In this document: one piece after another, positions 25,168 through 35,516 of the stretch | Numbering within the stretch: position 1 is the first letter of the stretch | How the letters are laid out: the number at the start of each line of letters is the position of its first letter | Assembly (NCBI RefSeq): GCF_014652215.1 | Contig: NZ_BMYJ01000001.1 | Span: forward strand, 124,001 to 188,000 | Direction: 5' to 3' | Length of the DNA: 64,000 nucleotides | Source of the DNA: Neogemmobacter tilapiae | Lineage (GTDB): Bacteria > Pseudomonadota > Alphaproteobacteria > Rhodobacterales > Rhodobacteraceae | The notes under the pieces: model-generated | What the model saw: the letters and a program-made list of their open reading frames with translations, nothing else | Told to the model about the DNA's origin: nothing | The model's database searches: none | Program-made: the position numbers and the translations under genes

Positions 25168-26173
25168 TCAGAGGATGAAGTTGTCGATGGTCAGCCCTGT
25201 GGCACCTGTGACATAGATCACCATCTCGGCGGCAACGTCATTGTCGTTGTCCAGATAGATGATCGTGCTGCCGTCCACGACTTCAAGCCGGATTTCGCCA
25301 CCTTGCGAACGGAAGGCGCCATTGGCGCGGAAGGTGAAGGTTTCGTTCGCCGTGGTCCCGGCGCGAGCGTCGATGGCGGCGAAGTCGAATTTATCAAAAC
25401 CCGGCCCGGTCGCCTGAAACTGAATCACATTGTCCAGGTTCATCAGCATGATGGTGGGGTTGGCATTGCTTTCGTTCATGGCGTTGTATTTCAGGATGTC
25501 GCGCTGATCGTCATCACCCAAGACAAAGATGTCCCAGCCCTTGCCGCCATTCAAAAGGTCTGCCCCCGCATCGGCCACCAGAAAGTCGTTTCCGCCGCGC
25601 CCGATCAGCGTGTCATTGCCCGTTGCCGTCTGGAAATGGTTCGCCCCGGCCGTTCCAGAAATCTTGTCATGGCCATAGGAGCCGAAGACGTTTTCAAAGC
25701 CGCTGATCTTGTCCTTGCCCATCGCCCCGAGGTTTTGGACCCCCTGTCTTTTGCAGATCGAGCGTCACGCCGCCGCTATATTCAACAGACCCCTCGAAGC
25801 TATTGTAAAGATGAGAGAAATATATCCAATCCACGTCCGCGCCGCCATTCAGCGTGTCGTTTCCGGCACCGGCAAAAGCAAAGTCGTTTCCACCCCGCAG
25901 AATGACCAGATCATTGCCCGCCTGATCAGCATAGGTTTCTACTGCCGCCCCGCCTTGCACGGTATCCTTGCCTGCACCGGCATAGACATCATGCGTGTTC
26001 GCCGCATGGGCGACGCGCATATCAATCAGATCGTTCTTGCCCAAGGTATAGATGTCATAATCCTGCGGCGTTTCCTGCGCCAGCACGGTGACCTTGTCGT
26101 TGTCCTTGCCGAAGTTGAAAGCCGGTCCATAAAGGCTGCCGTTGGCAACGCCCGTCAGATTCAGAACTGCCAT
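25168..26173 (-). pseudogene. RTX/hemolysin-type calcium-binding protein, frameshifted
   Basis: Two overlapping frames encode one protein of about 335 residues. The upstream part (from the ATG at 26173, MAVLNLTGVANGS) has RTX-like nonapeptides (AGAGKDTVQGG, LRGGNDFAFAGAGNDTLNGG) and runs into an off-frame tail after GGVTLDLQKTG. Removing one G from the five-G tract (CCCCC at 25740-25744 on the plus strand) joins it to the second frame as LQKTGVQNLGAMGKDKISG. That frame continues with TGNDTLIGRGGNDFLV and a hydrophobic C-terminus (TGLTIDNFIL) like a type I secretion signal. No signal peptide. It could be a genuine mutation, phase variation or a sequencing error. An intrinsic terminator follows. 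Confidence 0.8.
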
Positions 26174-26227
26174 TTGAAATTCCCATGTTGTGAAGGTTTC
26201 GCACTCGTCACAACACAGGTGCAGGGA

Positions 26228-27124
26228 TCAATCTTCCTGCTGGCGCTTCCGGTAGGCCATGATCTCTTCGGTCACGAAATCGCGGAAGGCGGCCACCCGT
26301 TTGGAATGGCGCAGCTCTTCGGGATAGGCAAGGAAAACCGGCACTTCACCGCTTTCCACCTCGGGCAAAACCCGCACCAGTTGCGGAAAATCCTCGGTCA
26401 AATAGTCCGGCAGGACACCGATGCCCAGATGGTTCAGCACCCCCTGCAAGACACCGAAATAGTTGTTGACGGTGAGGGTCGAGGGGATGTCGTGGCTCAT
26501 CAGATCGGCCACCAGATTGGCGCCCGCCTGCACTTGGGGCGTGCCAGCATGCTGGCTGATCAGCCGATGCTGGCTTAGGTCGTCCATCGATTGCGGCGTG
26601 CCATGTTCGGCCAGATATTCGGGGCTGGCGTAAAGCCGCATCCGGATCTGCATCAGCCGTTTGCGGATCAGGTCGGCCTGGCTGGGTTCCTTCATGCGGA
26701 TGGCCACGTCAGCCTCACGCATGGGCAGGTCCAGCACCCGTTCCTCAAGCATCAGGTCGATCTTGAGCGCGGGGAATTTCGCGTAAAGCTTTGCCAGACG
26801 TGGGGCGAGCCACAGCGTGCCAAAACCCATCGTCGTCGTTACACGGAGTTCGCCGAAAACCTCATCCTCGCTGTCGCGGATACGGGCGGCGGTGGCGTCC
26901 AGACGTTTGACCATCGCCTGCGTCGCCTCGAACAGCAGTTCGCCCTGTTCGGTCAGGATCAGGCCGCGCGCATGACGGTGGAACAGGGTGACGCTTAGGC
27001 TTTCCTCCAATGCCCTGATCTGACGGCTGACCGCCGATTGCGACAGATGCAGAACATCCCCCGCATGCGTCAGGCTGCCGGCATCGGCCACCGCGTGAAA
27101 AATGCGCAACTTGTCCCAGTCCAT
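26228..27124 (-). CDS. LysR-family transcriptional regulator
   Basis: 298 residues. The N-terminal winged helix-turn-helix is RIFHAVADAGSLTHAGDVLHLSQSAVSRQIRALEESL, followed by the linker helix and a periplasmic-binding-protein-like effector domain from about residue 90 (LRVTTTMGFGTLWLAPRLAKLY). The effector is unknown. It starts 126 bp from the divergent acyltransferase gene, a layout in which LysR proteins often regulate the neighbour. The RTX gene lies downstream on the same strand after 54 bp. Confidence 0.93.
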   Translation of the reverse strand: MDWDKLRIFHAVADAGSLTHAGDVLHLSQSAVSRQIRALEESLSVTLFHRHARGLILTEQGELLFEATQAMVKRLDATAARIRDSEDEVFGELRVTTTMGFGTLWLAPRLAKLYAKFPALKIDLMLEERVLDLPMREADVAIRMKEPSQADLIRKRLMQIRMRLYASPEYLAEHGTPQSMDDLSQHRLISQHAGTPQVQAGANLVADLMSHDIPSTLTVNNYFGVLQGVLNHLGIGVLPDYLTEDFPQLVRVLPEVESGEVPVFLAYPEELRHSKRVAAFRDFVTEEIMAYRKRQQED

Positions 27125-27250
27125 CTGGCCCCCGCCCGTTTCTGAAATAACCTTAACATATGTGCTTTCTGCATGTCAGGCTTTCGATTGCAACATGGCT
27201 GTCAAAATATTCCGTTAAAGGGGCCGGGTGAAAAATATCGGATCAAGGTC

Positions 27251-28120
27251 ATGAATACCCCCCGCGACATCACCTATGCCACTGGCATTGCCAGCAAACC
27301 CGCGCAAACCGTCATCCGCACGCTGGAGGCATTGACCGGACGGCGCAGCCTTTTGCGGCGAGCGGCGGGCTATGATCGGGAACTGGCGGCGGGCAGGTCG
27401 TTCTGGCAGGTGATGCCGGAACGCTATGGTCTGACTTTGCAGGTGGCGGCGGGGAACCTGAACGACATACCCGCGAACGGGCCGTTGATCCTGATTTCGA
27501 ATCACCCCTACGGCATTCTGGACGGGTTGATGATGGGCCATATCTTGGACCGTCTGCGCCCCGATTTTCGGATTCTGGCGAATGCGGTCTTCCGGCGGGC
27601 CGAGGTGCTAGACCGGGTGCTGCTGCCCGTCGATTTCAGCGAAACACGCGAGGCTGTGGCGCTGAACCTGCAAACACGGGCCAAGGCGCTGGATTATCTG
27701 GGGCAGGGTGGCGCAATTGGCATTTTTCCGGGCGGGACGGTGTCGACGTCGCAAAAGCCTTTGGGGCGGCCGATGGATCCGGTTTGGCGGAATTTTACCG
27801 CCAAGATGATTGCGAAATCCGGGGCGGTGGTGGTGCCGATCTTCTTTCCGGGGCACAATTCGCGGCTGTTCCAGATGGCGTCACATCTGCATTATTCCTT
27901 GCGCCTTGGCCTGCTGCTGAAAGAGTTCCGCGCGCGGTTGGATCAGCCGGTGCCCGTGGTGGTGGGCCAGCCCCTTGCTGCCGGCGAGATTGCGGCGCGC
28001 AGGGGCGATCCAACCGCGCTGATGGAATGGCTTCGGCGGTCCACCTATGACCTTTCCCCCGGCCCGCGAAAATCCTATGCTCTGGGCTACGAGTTCGAGG
28101 CGAAATACAGAAACCCGTAA
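27251..28120 (+). CDS. Lysophospholipid acyltransferase-family protein
   Basis: 289 residues from the ATG at 27251 ([12 protein letters not shown]). [11 protein letters not shown] is a variant of the acyltransferase catalytic motif I (NHxxxxD), [10 protein letters not shown] stands for the FPEG-type motif III, and [12 protein letters not shown] for the following strand. These enzymes transfer acyl groups to lysophospholipids or ornithine lipids at the inner membrane; resemblance to the hemolysin/OlsA-like group is likely but not proven. The promoter region is shared with the divergent LysR gene. murI begins 34 bp downstream. Confidence 0.8.
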   Translation: MNTPRDITYATGIASKPAQTVIRTLEALTGRRSLLRRAAGYDRELAAGRSFWQVMPERYGLTLQVAAGNLNDIPANGPLILISNHPYGILDGLMMGHILDRLRPDFRILANAVFRRAEVLDRVLLPVDFSETREAVALNLQTRAKALDYLGQGGAIGIFPGGTVSTSQKPLGRPMDPVWRNFTAKMIAKSGAVVVPIFFPGHNSRLFQMASHLHYSLRLGLLLKEFRARLDQPVPVVVGQPLAAGEIAARRGDPTALMEWLRRSTYDLSPGPRKSYALGYEFEAKYRNP

Positions 28121-28154
28121 GGGGCCATGCGCCCCAAAGGGTCAGGGGGCAGGC

Positions 28155-28967
28155 ATGGCGGTTGGGATTTTCGATTCAGGTCTGGGTGGGCTGACGGTGC
28201 TGGACGCGGTGTCGCGCAAGCTGCCGGATGTGCCCTTTGTCTATTTCGGCGACAATGCCCATGCGCCTTATGGCGTGCGGACGCCGGATGACATCTACAA
28301 CCTGACAACGGCGGCGGTGGAACGGCTTTGGGCTGAGGGCTGCGATCTGGTGATCCTGGCCTGCAACACGGCCAGTGCGGCGGCCTTGAAGCGGATGCAG
28401 GAACACTGGATCCCCAAAGACAAGCGGGTTCTGGGGGTCTTTGTGCCGCTGATCGAGGCACTGACCGAACGGCAATGGGGCGACAATTCCCCGCCGCGCG
28501 AGGTGGCAGTGAAACATGTCGCGTTGTTTGCAACGCCTGCGACGGTGGCCAGCCGGGCGTTTCAGCGGGAACTGGCCTTCCGCGCGATTGGGGTGGATGT
28601 CGAGGCACAGCCCTGCGGCGGGGTGGTCGATGCGATCGAGGCGGGGGATGAGGCCTTGGCCGAAAGCCTTGTGCGGGCGCATGTCGATGCGCTGAAACGC
28701 CGGATGCCTGCGCCCGAGGCGGCGATTTTGGGCTGCACGCATTACCCGCTGATGGAAAAGACCTTTGCCGAGGCTTTGGGGCCAGAGGTGAAGGTCTATT
28801 CCCAAGCCAATCTCGTGGCGGAATCGCTTGCGGATTATCTGGTGCGGCGGCCGGAATTTCTTGGCAAGGGGACGGAATCGAAGTTTCTGACCACGGGCGA
28901 TCCGAAAAAGGTTAGCGACAATGCCACGCAGTTTTTGCGGCGGAAGGTGACGTTTCAGGCTGCATAG
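28155..28967 (+). CDS. murI: Glutamate racemase
   Basis: 270 residues from the ATG at 28155 ([12 protein letters not shown]). The two catalytic cysteines lie in [13 protein letters not shown] and [12 protein letters not shown], and the start [12 protein letters not shown] and [11 protein letters not shown] are family signatures. It provides D-glutamate for peptidoglycan. The insertion [18 protein letters not shown] before the second domain is longer than in many homologues. argC follows after 60 bp. Confidence 0.95.
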   Translation: MAVGIFDSGLGGLTVLDAVSRKLPDVPFVYFGDNAHAPYGVRTPDDIYNLTTAAVERLWAEGCDLVILACNTASAAALKRMQEHWIPKDKRVLGVFVPLIEALTERQWGDNSPPREVAVKHVALFATPATVASRAFQRELAFRAIGVDVEAQPCGGVVDAIEAGDEALAESLVRAHVDALKRRMPAPEAAILGCTHYPLMEKTFAEALGPEVKVYSQANLVAESLADYLVRRPEFLGKGTESKFLTTGDPKKVSDNATQFLRRKVTFQAA

Positions 28968-29027
28968 GCGTCTTGCATCCCCTGCGTCTTGGGGCCATCT
29001 AAGGCGCATGCAAATCAGGGGGCCGTC

Positions 29028-30056
29028 ATGCCGTTCAACATCGCCATTCTGGGGGCTTCGGGTTACACGGGGGCGGAACTTGTCCGCCTGATCGCGACCC
29101 ATCCCGAAATGACGATCAAGGCGCTGTCCGCCGACCGTAAGGCCGGGATGCAGATGGCCGAGGTTTTCCCCTTTCTGCGGCATCTGGACCTGCCGACCCT
29201 GCAAAAGATTGACGAGATCGACTTTGCGGGCATTGACCTGTGTTTCTGCGCGCTGCCGCATGCCACGACGCAACAGGTCATCAGTGCCCTGCCGCGGAAC
29301 CTGAAAATCGTCGATCTTTCCGCCGATTTCCGGCTGCGCGACGCGGCGGCCTATGAAAAGTGGTATGGCCAGCCCCATGCCGCGATGGATTTGCAGGCCG
29401 AGGCGGTTTACGGGCTGACCGAGTTTTACCGGGCCGAAATTGCCCAGGCCCGCCTGGTGGCGGGCACGGGCTGCAATGCGGCGACGGGGCAATTTGCCTT
29501 GCGGCCCCTTGTCGCGGCGGGGGTGATTGATCTGGACGACATCATCATCGACCTGAAGGCCGGGGTTTCCGGTGCAGGTCGTTCGCTGAAGGAAAATCTG
29601 CTGCATGCGGAGCTGTCGGGCGGTACCCACGCTTATTCCGCCGGGGGCAAGCATCGGCATTTGGGCGAATTCGATCAGGAGTTTTCCAAAATCGCAGGGC
29701 GGCCGGTGCAGGTGCAGTTCACGCCACATCTGTTGCCGATGAACCGGGGCATTCTGGCGACGGTTTATGTCAAGGGCGATCCTTCGGCGGTGCATGAAAC
29801 GCTGGCAAGCGCCTATAAGGACGAGCCTTTCCTGCAAGTCTTGCCCTTTGGGCAACTGCCTTCGACTCGCGATATTGCGGGATCGAACTTCTGCCATCTG
29901 GGCGTTGTGGGCGACCGGCGGGCGAACCGGGCGATTGTGGTGGCCGTTTTGGACAATCTGACCAAGGGTTCTTCGGGGCAGGCGATCCAGAACGCGAACC
30001 TCATGCTGGGTCTGCCGGAAACCACGGGCCTGATGCTGGCCCCGCTTTTTCCCTGA
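29028..30056 (+). CDS. argC: N-acetyl-gamma-glutamyl-phosphate reductase
   Basis: 342 residues from the ATG at 29028 ([18 protein letters not shown]), which holds the Rossmann dinucleotide-binding motif. The catalytic Cys is in [18 protein letters not shown]; the more common ArgC motif is GCYPT, so this belongs to the GCN variant. A conserved His follows in [10 protein letters not shown]. It reduces N-acetylglutamyl phosphate in arginine synthesis. Downstream, 15 bp away, is ccmE. Confidence 0.94.
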   Translation: MPFNIAILGASGYTGAELVRLIATHPEMTIKALSADRKAGMQMAEVFPFLRHLDLPTLQKIDEIDFAGIDLCFCALPHATTQQVISALPRNLKIVDLSADFRLRDAAAYEKWYGQPHAAMDLQAEAVYGLTEFYRAEIAQARLVAGTGCNAATGQFALRPLVAAGVIDLDDIIIDLKAGVSGAGRSLKENLLHAELSGGTHAYSAGGKHRHLGEFDQEFSKIAGRPVQVQFTPHLLPMNRGILATVYVKGDPSAVHETLASAYKDEPFLQVLPFGQLPSTRDIAGSNFCHLGVVGDRRANRAIVVAVLDNLTKGSSGQAIQNANLMLGLPETTGLMLAPLFP

Positions 30057-30071
30057 TCGCCAAAGGCAGCC

Positions 30072-30518
30072 ATGCGCAACCTGAAAAAACAACGCCGTAT
30101 CCAGATCATCATTATCGCCTTCGTGGCCTTGGCGGTGGCGACGGGTTTGATTGGTTATGCCATGCGCGATGGCATCAATTTTTTCCGCTCCCCCACGCAG
30201 GTCGTGGAACAGCCACCCGAGCTTGGGGAAATCTTCCGTATCGGCGGTCTGGTGGAACCTGGCTCGCTGGTGCAGGGGCAGGGTGAGGCGATCACCTTCA
30301 AGGTGACGGATGGGGGGGCTTCCATTCCCGTCAGCTATACGGGGATCAAGCCGGACCTGTTCAAGGAAGGGCAGGGAACAATTGCCTTGGGGCAGATGCA
30401 GGACGGGGTTTTTGTGGCCACGGAAATTCTGGCCAAGCATGACGAAACCTATATGCCCAAAGAAGTGATCGACGCCTTGAAGGAACAGGGCGTTTATCAG
30501 GAACCTGCGAACGACTGA
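30072..30518 (+). CDS. ccmE: Cytochrome c maturation heme chaperone CcmE
   Basis: 148 residues: a basic N-terminus, one transmembrane anchor at about residues 10-30 (IQIIIIAFVALAVATGLIGYA), then a periplasmic OB-fold domain. The heme-binding His123 is in AKHDETYMP, with Tyr127 also conserved. CcmE carries heme from CcmC to the CcmF/H ligase. The other ccm genes are not in the window, so ccmE is detached from them and sits between argC and the lysis cassette. Confidence 0.96.
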   Translation: MRNLKKQRRIQIIIIAFVALAVATGLIGYAMRDGINFFRSPTQVVEQPPELGEIFRIGGLVEPGSLVQGQGEAITFKVTDGGASIPVSYTGIKPDLFKEGQGTIALGQMQDGVFVATEILAKHDETYMPKEVIDALKEQGVYQEPAND

Positions 30519-30572
30519 TTTTCACGCCGTTAACTGCCCCTTGGCAGGTTTGTGCCCAACAAAGGGGGCACT

Positions 30573-31184
30573 ATGCCGACAGTGAAAGAAATAGCTGCCG
30601 AAATCGTCGGGCGCGAGGGCGGTTTCGTAAACGACCCAGATGATCCGGGGGGGGCCACGAAATACGGCGTGACCTTGGGCACGCTGCGGCGTCTTGGCCT
30701 TGACCTGACGGGCGATGGGGCGGTTGGTATCCCGGATGTGCAGGCTCTGACACGGGATCGGGCCGAGGCGATCTTTGTCGAGCACTATTTTCAAAAACCA
30801 GGGATCGGCAATCTGCCCGAGGTTTTGCAGCCCTCGGTCTTTGACATGTATGTCAACGCAGGCACCAACGCTGTGAAGATCCTGCAACGGATGGTCAGCA
30901 AAATGGGCTTTGCCTGCGCCGACGATGGGGCGATTGGGCCGCAAACCATCCGCGCTGTGCAACTGGCCGCCGAGGCCGCGCCGAAACACATCGCCGATGC
31001 TTATGCCATCGAACGGCGGAACTACTATTACTGGCTGGCCGATGCCCGGCCTGCGTCGCGGAAATATGCCCGCAGCCGGACGGGGGGCAAAGGCGGCTGG
31101 ATCACGCGGGCCGAAAGCTTCATGGCGGCGCGCTATCGCCTTTCAGACAAGCAACACAAGGCACGGGTGGCAGCATGGGGTTGA
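30573..31184 (+). CDS. GH108 endolysin, gene-transfer-agent release type
   Basis: 203 residues from the ATG at 30573. The N-terminal glycoside hydrolase 108 domain has REGGFVNDPDDPGGATKYGVT with the catalytic Glu15, then YVNAGTNAVKILQRM and a C-terminal peptidoglycan-binding type 3 region (FACADDGAIGPQTIRAVQ). It would cut the glycan strands of murein. No signal peptide, so it needs the holin encoded directly downstream with a 10-bp overlap. An adjacent GH108 endolysin and 3TM holin is the release cassette described for the Rhodobacter capsulatus gene transfer agent; there is no phage structural gene around. Confidence 0.9.
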   Translation: MPTVKEIAAEIVGREGGFVNDPDDPGGATKYGVTLGTLRRLGLDLTGDGAVGIPDVQALTRDRAEAIFVEHYFQKPGIGNLPEVLQPSVFDMYVNAGTNAVKILQRMVSKMGFACADDGAIGPQTIRAVQLAAEAAPKHIADAYAIERRNYYYWLADARPASRKYARSRTGGKGGWITRAESFMAARYRLSDKQHKARVAAWG

Positions 31185-31636
31185 TCGGGCGTTTGGGCAA
31201 TATGGCGGCCTTGGGTCAGGCCGCGCGGGATGTCGCCGGGGTGATCGCGGGGGACGAGACCAAGGCGCGAGAGCTGGACATTCAGGCGCAGGGGGCGGCG
31301 CTGGGGCAGATGGGGGCGGAATTCGGCGGGACGGGCTGGTTTGATCGGGCGCTGAACGGGCTGAACCGCCTGCCGCGCCCCTTGATGGTGTTCGGCACTT
31401 TGGGGCTGTTCACCTATGCGATGGTCGATCCGGTCGGGTTTTCATTCAGGATGGAGGGGCTGAACATGGTGCCCGAGGCTTTGTGGTGGATCCTTGGCGC
31501 AATCGTCGCCTTTTACTTTGGAGCACGCGAAACGCATTATATGCGGGGGAAAAACCCCGCGTTGCGACCGACGACCCCATTCGCGGACAATGCGGCGCTG
31601 GAGGATTGGCGCAGGGGTGGGGCGCCCCATCCTTGA
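31175..31636 (+). CDS. Holin of the GTA-release 3TM family
   Basis: 153 residues, overlapping the endolysin gene by 10 bp. The N-terminal half is amphipathic (GQAARDVAGVIAGDETKARELDIQ). Two clear hydrophobic segments follow, at about 65-88 (RPLMVFGTLGLFTYAMVDPVGF) and 97-115 (VPEALWWILGAIVAFYFGA), and the tail is charged. This arrangement fits the GTA 3TM holin family that opens the inner membrane so the endolysin reaches the wall. argS starts 50 bp downstream. Confidence 0.85.
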   Translation: MGLIGRLGNMAALGQAARDVAGVIAGDETKARELDIQAQGAALGQMGAEFGGTGWFDRALNGLNRLPRPLMVFGTLGLFTYAMVDPVGFSFRMEGLNMVPEALWWILGAIVAFYFGARETHYMRGKNPALRPTTPFADNAALEDWRRGGAPHP

Positions 31637-31686
31637 CGATTGGTCGCCAATCGGGCATCCGGTCAGGATCAACAAGGACGTGACCG

Positions 31687-33429
31687 ATGAACCTTTTCGC
31701 GGAGATCCGGGCGCTGGTGATCAGTGCTTTGGACGACATGGTGGCCAAGGGCGAACTGCCCCAGGGTCTTGATTTCACCGCCGTTGCGGTGGAACCGCCG
31801 CGAGATGCTGCGCATGGTGACATGGCGACCAATGCCGCGATGGTGCTGGCGAAACCCGCAGGCCAACAGCCCCGCCAGATTGCGGAAGGCTTGGCCGGGC
31901 GGCTGATGGCCGATCCGCGTGTGGCGGGGGCAGATGTGGCTGGCCCCGGTTTCCTGAACCTGCGTTTGGATGCAGCGGTCTGGCATAGTCTGACGCGCGC
32001 GGTCCTGCTTGCGGGCAAGGAATATGGCCGGGCCTCTATCGGCCAGAAGCAGAAGGTCAACGTCGAATTCGTCAGCGCAAACCCGACCGGCCCGATGCAC
32101 GTCGGCCATGTGCGCGGCGCGGTCGTGGGCGATGCTTTGGCGAACCTTCTGGCTTTTGCGGGCTGGGATGTGACGCGGGAATATTACATCAACGACGGCG
32201 GCGCACAGGTCGATGTGCTGGCCCGTTCCGCCTATGAACGCTATCGCGAAGCCCTTGGTCTGGAACCCGAAATCCGCGAAGGCCTTTATCCCGGCGATTA
32301 TCTGATTCCGGTGGGCGAGGCGCTTAAGGCCAAGTATGGCGACAGTCTGCTGGACAAGGGCGAGCAATATTGGCTGGCCGAGGTGCGCGATTTTGCCACC
32401 GAACAGATGATGGCCATGATCCGCGAGGATCTGGCTGCGCTTGGCGTCCGGATGGATCTTTATTCCAGCGAAAAGGCGCTATACGGCACCGGCCAGATCG
32501 AGGCCGCGATCCAGCGCCTGCGTGACATGGACCTGATCTATGAAGGCGTGCTGGAACCGCCGAAGGGTCAACTGCCCGAGGATTGGGAACCGCGCGAACA
32601 GACCCTGTTCCGCTCGACGGCGCATGGCGATGATGTGGACCGTCCGGTGAAAAAGTCGGATGGAAGCTGGACCTATTTCGCGCCCGACATTGCCTATCAC
32701 TATGACAAAGTGTCGCGCGGCTATGATCAGCTGATCGACATTTTCGGCGCCGATCATGGCGGCTATGTCAAGCGGATGAAGGCCGCCGTTTCCGCGCTTT
32801 CGGGCGGCAAGGTGCCCTTGGATATCAAGCTCATTCAGCTTGTGAAGCTGTTCAAGGGCGGTCAGCCCTTTAAAATGTCGAAACGGGCGGGCACCTTTGT
32901 CACGCTGCGCGAGGTTGTCGAACAGGCAGGGGCGGACGTCACCCGTTTCATGATGCTGACCCGCAAGAATGATGTGGCGCTGGATTTCGATTTTGACAAG
33001 GTGCTGGAACAGTCCAAGGACAACCCGGTTTTCTATGTCCAATACGCCAATGCCCGGATCAATTCGGTGCTGCGCAAAGCGCGCGAGGCGGGTTGGATTG
33101 TCGAAGATGCCACGCTTTCGGGCGTCGATTTGTCGGGACTAACCCATCCTGCCGAACTGGCGCTGATCGCCAAAATGGCCGAATGGCCGCGTCTGGTGGA
33201 AATCGCCGCCAAGGGGAACGAGCCGCATCGGGTGGCCTTCTACCTGTATGAATTGGCGTCCGACCTGCACAGCCTGTGGAACCGGGGCAATGACGAGTTG
33301 TCCTTGCGTTTCGTGCAGGACAGCGAAAGCGCATCCCTGCCGAAAATCGCGTTGGCGCGTGCCACGGGCGTTGTCATTTCCGCCGGTCTTGCTATTCTGG
33401 GCGTGACTCCGGTCGAGGAAATGCGCTGA
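31687..33429 (+). CDS. argS: Arginyl-tRNA synthetase
   Basis: 580 residues. The class I HIGH motif is HVGH in [19 protein letters not shown], and the KMSK motif is present in [16 protein letters not shown]. The N-terminal arginyl-tRNA recognition domain ([18 protein letters not shown]) and the C-terminal DALR anticodon-binding domain ([11 protein letters not shown]) complete the usual layout. It charges tRNA(Arg). A SPOR-domain gene follows after 69 bp. Confidence 0.97.
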   Translation: MNLFAEIRALVISALDDMVAKGELPQGLDFTAVAVEPPRDAAHGDMATNAAMVLAKPAGQQPRQIAEGLAGRLMADPRVAGADVAGPGFLNLRLDAAVWHSLTRAVLLAGKEYGRASIGQKQKVNVEFVSANPTGPMHVGHVRGAVVGDALANLLAFAGWDVTREYYINDGGAQVDVLARSAYERYREALGLEPEIREGLYPGDYLIPVGEALKAKYGDSLLDKGEQYWLAEVRDFATEQMMAMIREDLAALGVRMDLYSSEKALYGTGQIEAAIQRLRDMDLIYEGVLEPPKGQLPEDWEPREQTLFRSTAHGDDVDRPVKKSDGSWTYFAPDIAYHYDKVSRGYDQLIDIFGADHGGYVKRMKAAVSALSGGKVPLDIKLIQLVKLFKGGQPFKMSKRAGTFVTLREVVEQAGADVTRFMMLTRKNDVALDFDFDKVLEQSKDNPVFYVQYANARINSVLRKAREAGWIVEDATLSGVDLSGLTHPAELALIAKMAEWPRLVEIAAKGNEPHRVAFYLYELASDLHSLWNRGNDELSLRFVQDSESASLPKIALARATGVVISAGLAILGVTPVEEMR

Positions 33430-33498
33430 CAACAGGCGCCCCGCCCGGATGAAAACAGGCAAGATGGGGGAATAACCCCCGGGCAGTAGGGCAGAGCA

Positions 33499-34506
33499 AT
33501 GGCGGTCATGAACCAAGACGGGTATCAACCCGTCCGCGCGCGCAAACCTGTGCAGCAGCAACAGGCGTATATTCAGCGCCAGCAGGTGCAATCCTATTAT
33601 CATCCGGCGCATGGTGGGCCGGTAGCTGCGCCGAAACGGGCGGGCCGATTCCAGCGAAATGTCAATCTGGCGGGGGGACTGGTTTCCCTGGGCCTTCTGC
33701 TGGGGGGCGTCTGGTGGGCCTATGATCTTGCGGTGCGGGATGTGTCGGGTGTGCCGGTTGTGCTGGCGATCGAGGGGCCGATGCGCGTGGCCCCCAGCAA
33801 TCCGGGCGGCGAATTGGCCGATCACATGGGTCTTGCCGTGAATTCGGTGGCGGCCGTGGGGCAGGCGGCCCCTGTGGCCGAGCAACTGGTTCTGGCGCCA
33901 AAACCCGTCGATCTGACGATGGAAGATGGCCCTGGTCTTTCAGCAGCAGGGGCGGTGGCCGCCGCGCCACAAGAGGTCGAAGTGTCTGCGCCTGCGGCGG
34001 CGGGGCCGGAATTGCTGATGGATGTGGCGCTCACCGAGGCTTTGGCCGAGCCCGTGGCCGAAACGGCCGAGCCAGAACTGGCGGCAGTGGCCATTGAAAA
34101 CAACCCTGATCTGGCTGGAATGCGGCCTCGGATGCGACCGGGCACGGTGCTGGATCAAGGCGAAAGTCTGCAACCTGCCGGCGGGCCAGTGATCGTGCAG
34201 CCGGCAGCACCGGCCCAACCCGATGCCGTGGAAGTCCAAGCCAGTGCCATCCAGCCGGGAACTTGGCTGGTGCAGATCGGGGCTTTTGATGATGTCGAAG
34301 GTGCGCGGGGCCATTGGGCGGAACGCGCGGCGCTTTATCCGGCGGAAATGACGGGCAAAACGCGCGTCGTGCAAGAGGCGGATGTGGGCGGGCAGAAATT
34401 CGTGCGGCTTCGGGTGGATGGCTTTGCCGACAAGCAAGCCACCCATGAATTCTGCAAGGCCATGTTGGAAAAGGATATGATCTGCATTCCGGTGCTGGTG
34501 GAATGA
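33499..34506 (+). CDS. SPOR-domain membrane protein
   Basis: 335 residues. A Gln-rich cytoplasmic N-terminus (RKPVQQQQAYIQRQQ) is followed by a single transmembrane helix at about 55-77 (NLAGGLVSLGLLLGGVWWAYDL), a long Ala/Pro/Glu-rich periplasmic linker, and a C-terminal SPOR domain from about residue 250 (GTWLVQIGAFDDVEGARGHW to CIPVLVE). SPOR domains bind denuded septal peptidoglycan, so a division-site role is likely. The stop overlaps nagZ by 4 bp, putting two wall-related genes together. Confidence 0.9.
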   Translation: MAVMNQDGYQPVRARKPVQQQQAYIQRQQVQSYYHPAHGGPVAAPKRAGRFQRNVNLAGGLVSLGLLLGGVWWAYDLAVRDVSGVPVVLAIEGPMRVAPSNPGGELADHMGLAVNSVAAVGQAAPVAEQLVLAPKPVDLTMEDGPGLSAAGAVAAAPQEVEVSAPAAAGPELLMDVALTEALAEPVAETAEPELAAVAIENNPDLAGMRPRMRPGTVLDQGESLQPAGGPVIVQPAAPAQPDAVEVQASAIQPGTWLVQIGAFDDVEGARGHWAERAALYPAEMTGKTRVVQEADVGGQKFVRLRVDGFADKQATHEFCKAMLEKDMICIPVLVE

Positions 34507-35516
34507 CCCCGGCAGGCCGCACGGCGGCGATATTCGGTCTCGCCGGTCCTGTGCTGACGGCGGAGGAGCGTGATTTCTTTCGCGCCGCTGATCCCTTTGG
34601 TTTCATTCTGTTTGCGCGGAACGTCGAAGATCCCGATCAGCTGCGCCGACTGACAGGTGATTTGCGGCAGTCCGTTGGCCGCGATGCGCCCATTCTGATT
34701 GATCAGGAAGGCGGGCGGGTGCAGCGGATGCGGGCCCCGCATTGGGCGGAATATCTGCCGCCCTTGGATGCCGTGGCAAGGGCGGGAGATCAGGCCCCCC
34801 GTATGATGTGGCTGCGCTATCGGCTGATTGCCCATGAATTGCGGGCGATGGGTGTCGATACCAACTGTGCGCCCTGTCTGGACGTCGCGACGGATCAGAC
34901 CCATCCTTTCCTGAAAAACCGCTGTTTTGCCGACGATCCGGCGCAAGTGGCGCTTTTGGGTCGGGCCGCCGCCGATGGGCTTTTGGCGGGGGGCGTCCTG
35001 CCTGTGATGAAACACCTGCCGGGCCATGGCCGTGCCGCACTGGACACGCATCTGGAACTGCCCACGGTGAATGTGGATTCCGAAGCGCTGGACGACACCG
35101 ATTTCGCGCCCTTCCGGGCATTGGCTGATCTGCCGATGGCGATGACCGCCCATATCGTCTTTTCTGCTTTTGACCGCCGACCGGCGACGCTGTCGCCGGA
35201 AATGGTACGTGTGATCCGCGAACAGATCGGCTTTGACGGGCTGCTGATGACCGACGATCTGAATATGCAGGCTTTGAAAGGCACCGCGGCCGAAAGCACC
35301 CGTGCCGCCCGAATGGCCGGTTGCGATATGGCCCTATTCTGCAAGGGCACGGTGGCCGAGATGGCGCTGATCGCCGACGCTGCGGGACAGATGGGGCCCG
35401 AGACGATGGTGCGGGCGCAAAAGGCTCTGGCGGCACGGCGCTTGCCCGAAGCCGTTGACATCGATGCGCTGCGTGCGGAACACTCTGCCCTGTTGGGCGG
35501 GGAAGGTGATGGCTGA
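34503..35516 (+). CDS. nagZ: Beta-N-acetylhexosaminidase (GH3)
   Basis: 337 residues in the NagZ layout: FILFARNVEDPDQLRRL, LIDQEGGRVQRM, the KHLPGHG loop near residue 170 carrying the catalytic His, and LLMTDDLNMQAL with the nucleophile Asp. It removes GlcNAc from anhydro-muropeptides in the cytoplasm during wall recycling. It overlaps the SPOR gene upstream (4 bp) and scpA downstream (8 bp), so the SPOR-nagZ-scpA-scpB genes form one operon. Confidence 0.95.
   Translation: MTPAGRTAAIFGLAGPVLTAEERDFFRAADPFGFILFARNVEDPDQLRRLTGDLRQSVGRDAPILIDQEGGRVQRMRAPHWAEYLPPLDAVARAGDQAPRMMWLRYRLIAHELRAMGVDTNCAPCLDVATDQTHPFLKNRCFADDPAQVALLGRAAADGLLAGGVLPVMKHLPGHGRAALDTHLELPTVNVDSEALDDTDFAPFRALADLPMAMTAHIVFSAFDRRPATLSPEMVRVIREQIGFDGLLMTDDLNMQALKGTAAESTRAARMAGCDMALFCKGTVAEMALIADAAGQMGPETMVRAQKALAARRLPEAVDIDALRAEHSALLGGEGDG

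Noticed and set aside
28176-30440. Minus-strand open frame of about 750 codons antisense to murI, argC and ccmE
   Set aside because: It spans three well-supported plus-strand genes and their gaps, and has shadow-type composition.
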